Shown here piece by piece: positions 6,090 to 6,116 of a stretch of DNA of 6,116 bases (the first letter of the stretch is position 1; each line of letters opens with the position of its first letter). The position numbers and the translations under genes are program-made. Location: positions 1 to 6,116 of the forward strand of contig DHFN01000019.1 of NCBI GenBank assembly GCA_002402275.1. Direction: 5' to 3'. The notes under the pieces were generated by a model. That model was not told the DNA's origin. It made no database searches and saw only the letters and a program-made list of their open reading frames with translations. The stretch comes from Anaerolineales bacterium UBA4823 (GTDB lineage Bacteria; Chloroflexota; Anaerolineae; Anaerolineales; UBA4823).

Positions 6090-6116
6090 ATCCCCCCACC
6101 TTTGTCCTCCCCCGCA

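Noticed and set aside
1..6116. Possible CRISPR array, tRNA or rRNA gene, phage gene or toxin-antitoxin module.
   Set aside because: No regularly spaced direct repeats or recognisable RNA-gene sequences were seen, and nearly all the sequence is accounted for by polysaccharide genes and a cyclophilin.

Overview
The window looks like a piece of a bacterial surface-polysaccharide (exopolysaccharide, capsule or O-antigen type) locus. The organism is most likely a member of the Chloroflexota, perhaps Anaerolineae-like. This placement rests on the style of the cyclophilin and WecB proteins, the intermediate base composition, and intergenic palindromes of a GTAGGGGCGGGTTTG type that I recall from Chloroflexota and cyanobacteria. 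It is inference from memory, not a search. Nothing indicates a phage, plasmid, CRISPR array, toxin-antitoxin module or RNA gene.

Layout, right to left in the direction of transcription. On the minus strand, wecB (UDP-GlcNAc 2-epimerase, start 6076) is followed after 1 nt by a left-handed beta-helix acyltransferase (start 4944). A GT4 glycosyltransferase (start 4507) then overlaps the acyltransferase by 4 nt. After a 71-nt AT-rich gap holding a candidate promoter come an FkbM-family methyltransferase (start 3386) and a second GT4 glycosyltransferase (start 2511), again overlapping by 4 nt. The run ends at 1387. A 250-nt intergenic region (1137-1386) with two separate inverted-repeat structures lies between this run and a convergent plus-strand cyclophilin peptidyl-prolyl isomerase gene (651-1136). 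Upstream of the cyclophilin and divergent from it is the first 177 codons of a third GT4-type glycosyltransferase, which runs off the left edge (start 531).

How the genes fit together. WecB would supply UDP-ManNAc. The glycosyltransferases would add sugars to a growing chain on the cytoplasmic side of the membrane. The acyltransferase and the FkbM methyltransferase would decorate sugars with acyl (probably acetyl) and O-methyl groups. The cyclophilin is a general folding catalyst and is probably a bystander, on the opposite strand.

The gene content is ordinary for this kind of locus and I found no convincing new system. The points most worth a second look are several Shine-Dalgarno-poor starts with a -10-like hexamer only 6-10 nt upstream (possible leaderless transcripts), the two intergenic palindromic elements, and a GT4 enzyme whose usual E-x7-E catalytic pair is replaced by G and Q. 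Three start sites were moved downstream from the longest reading frame on the basis of a Shine-Dalgarno sequence, gene overlap or family fit.
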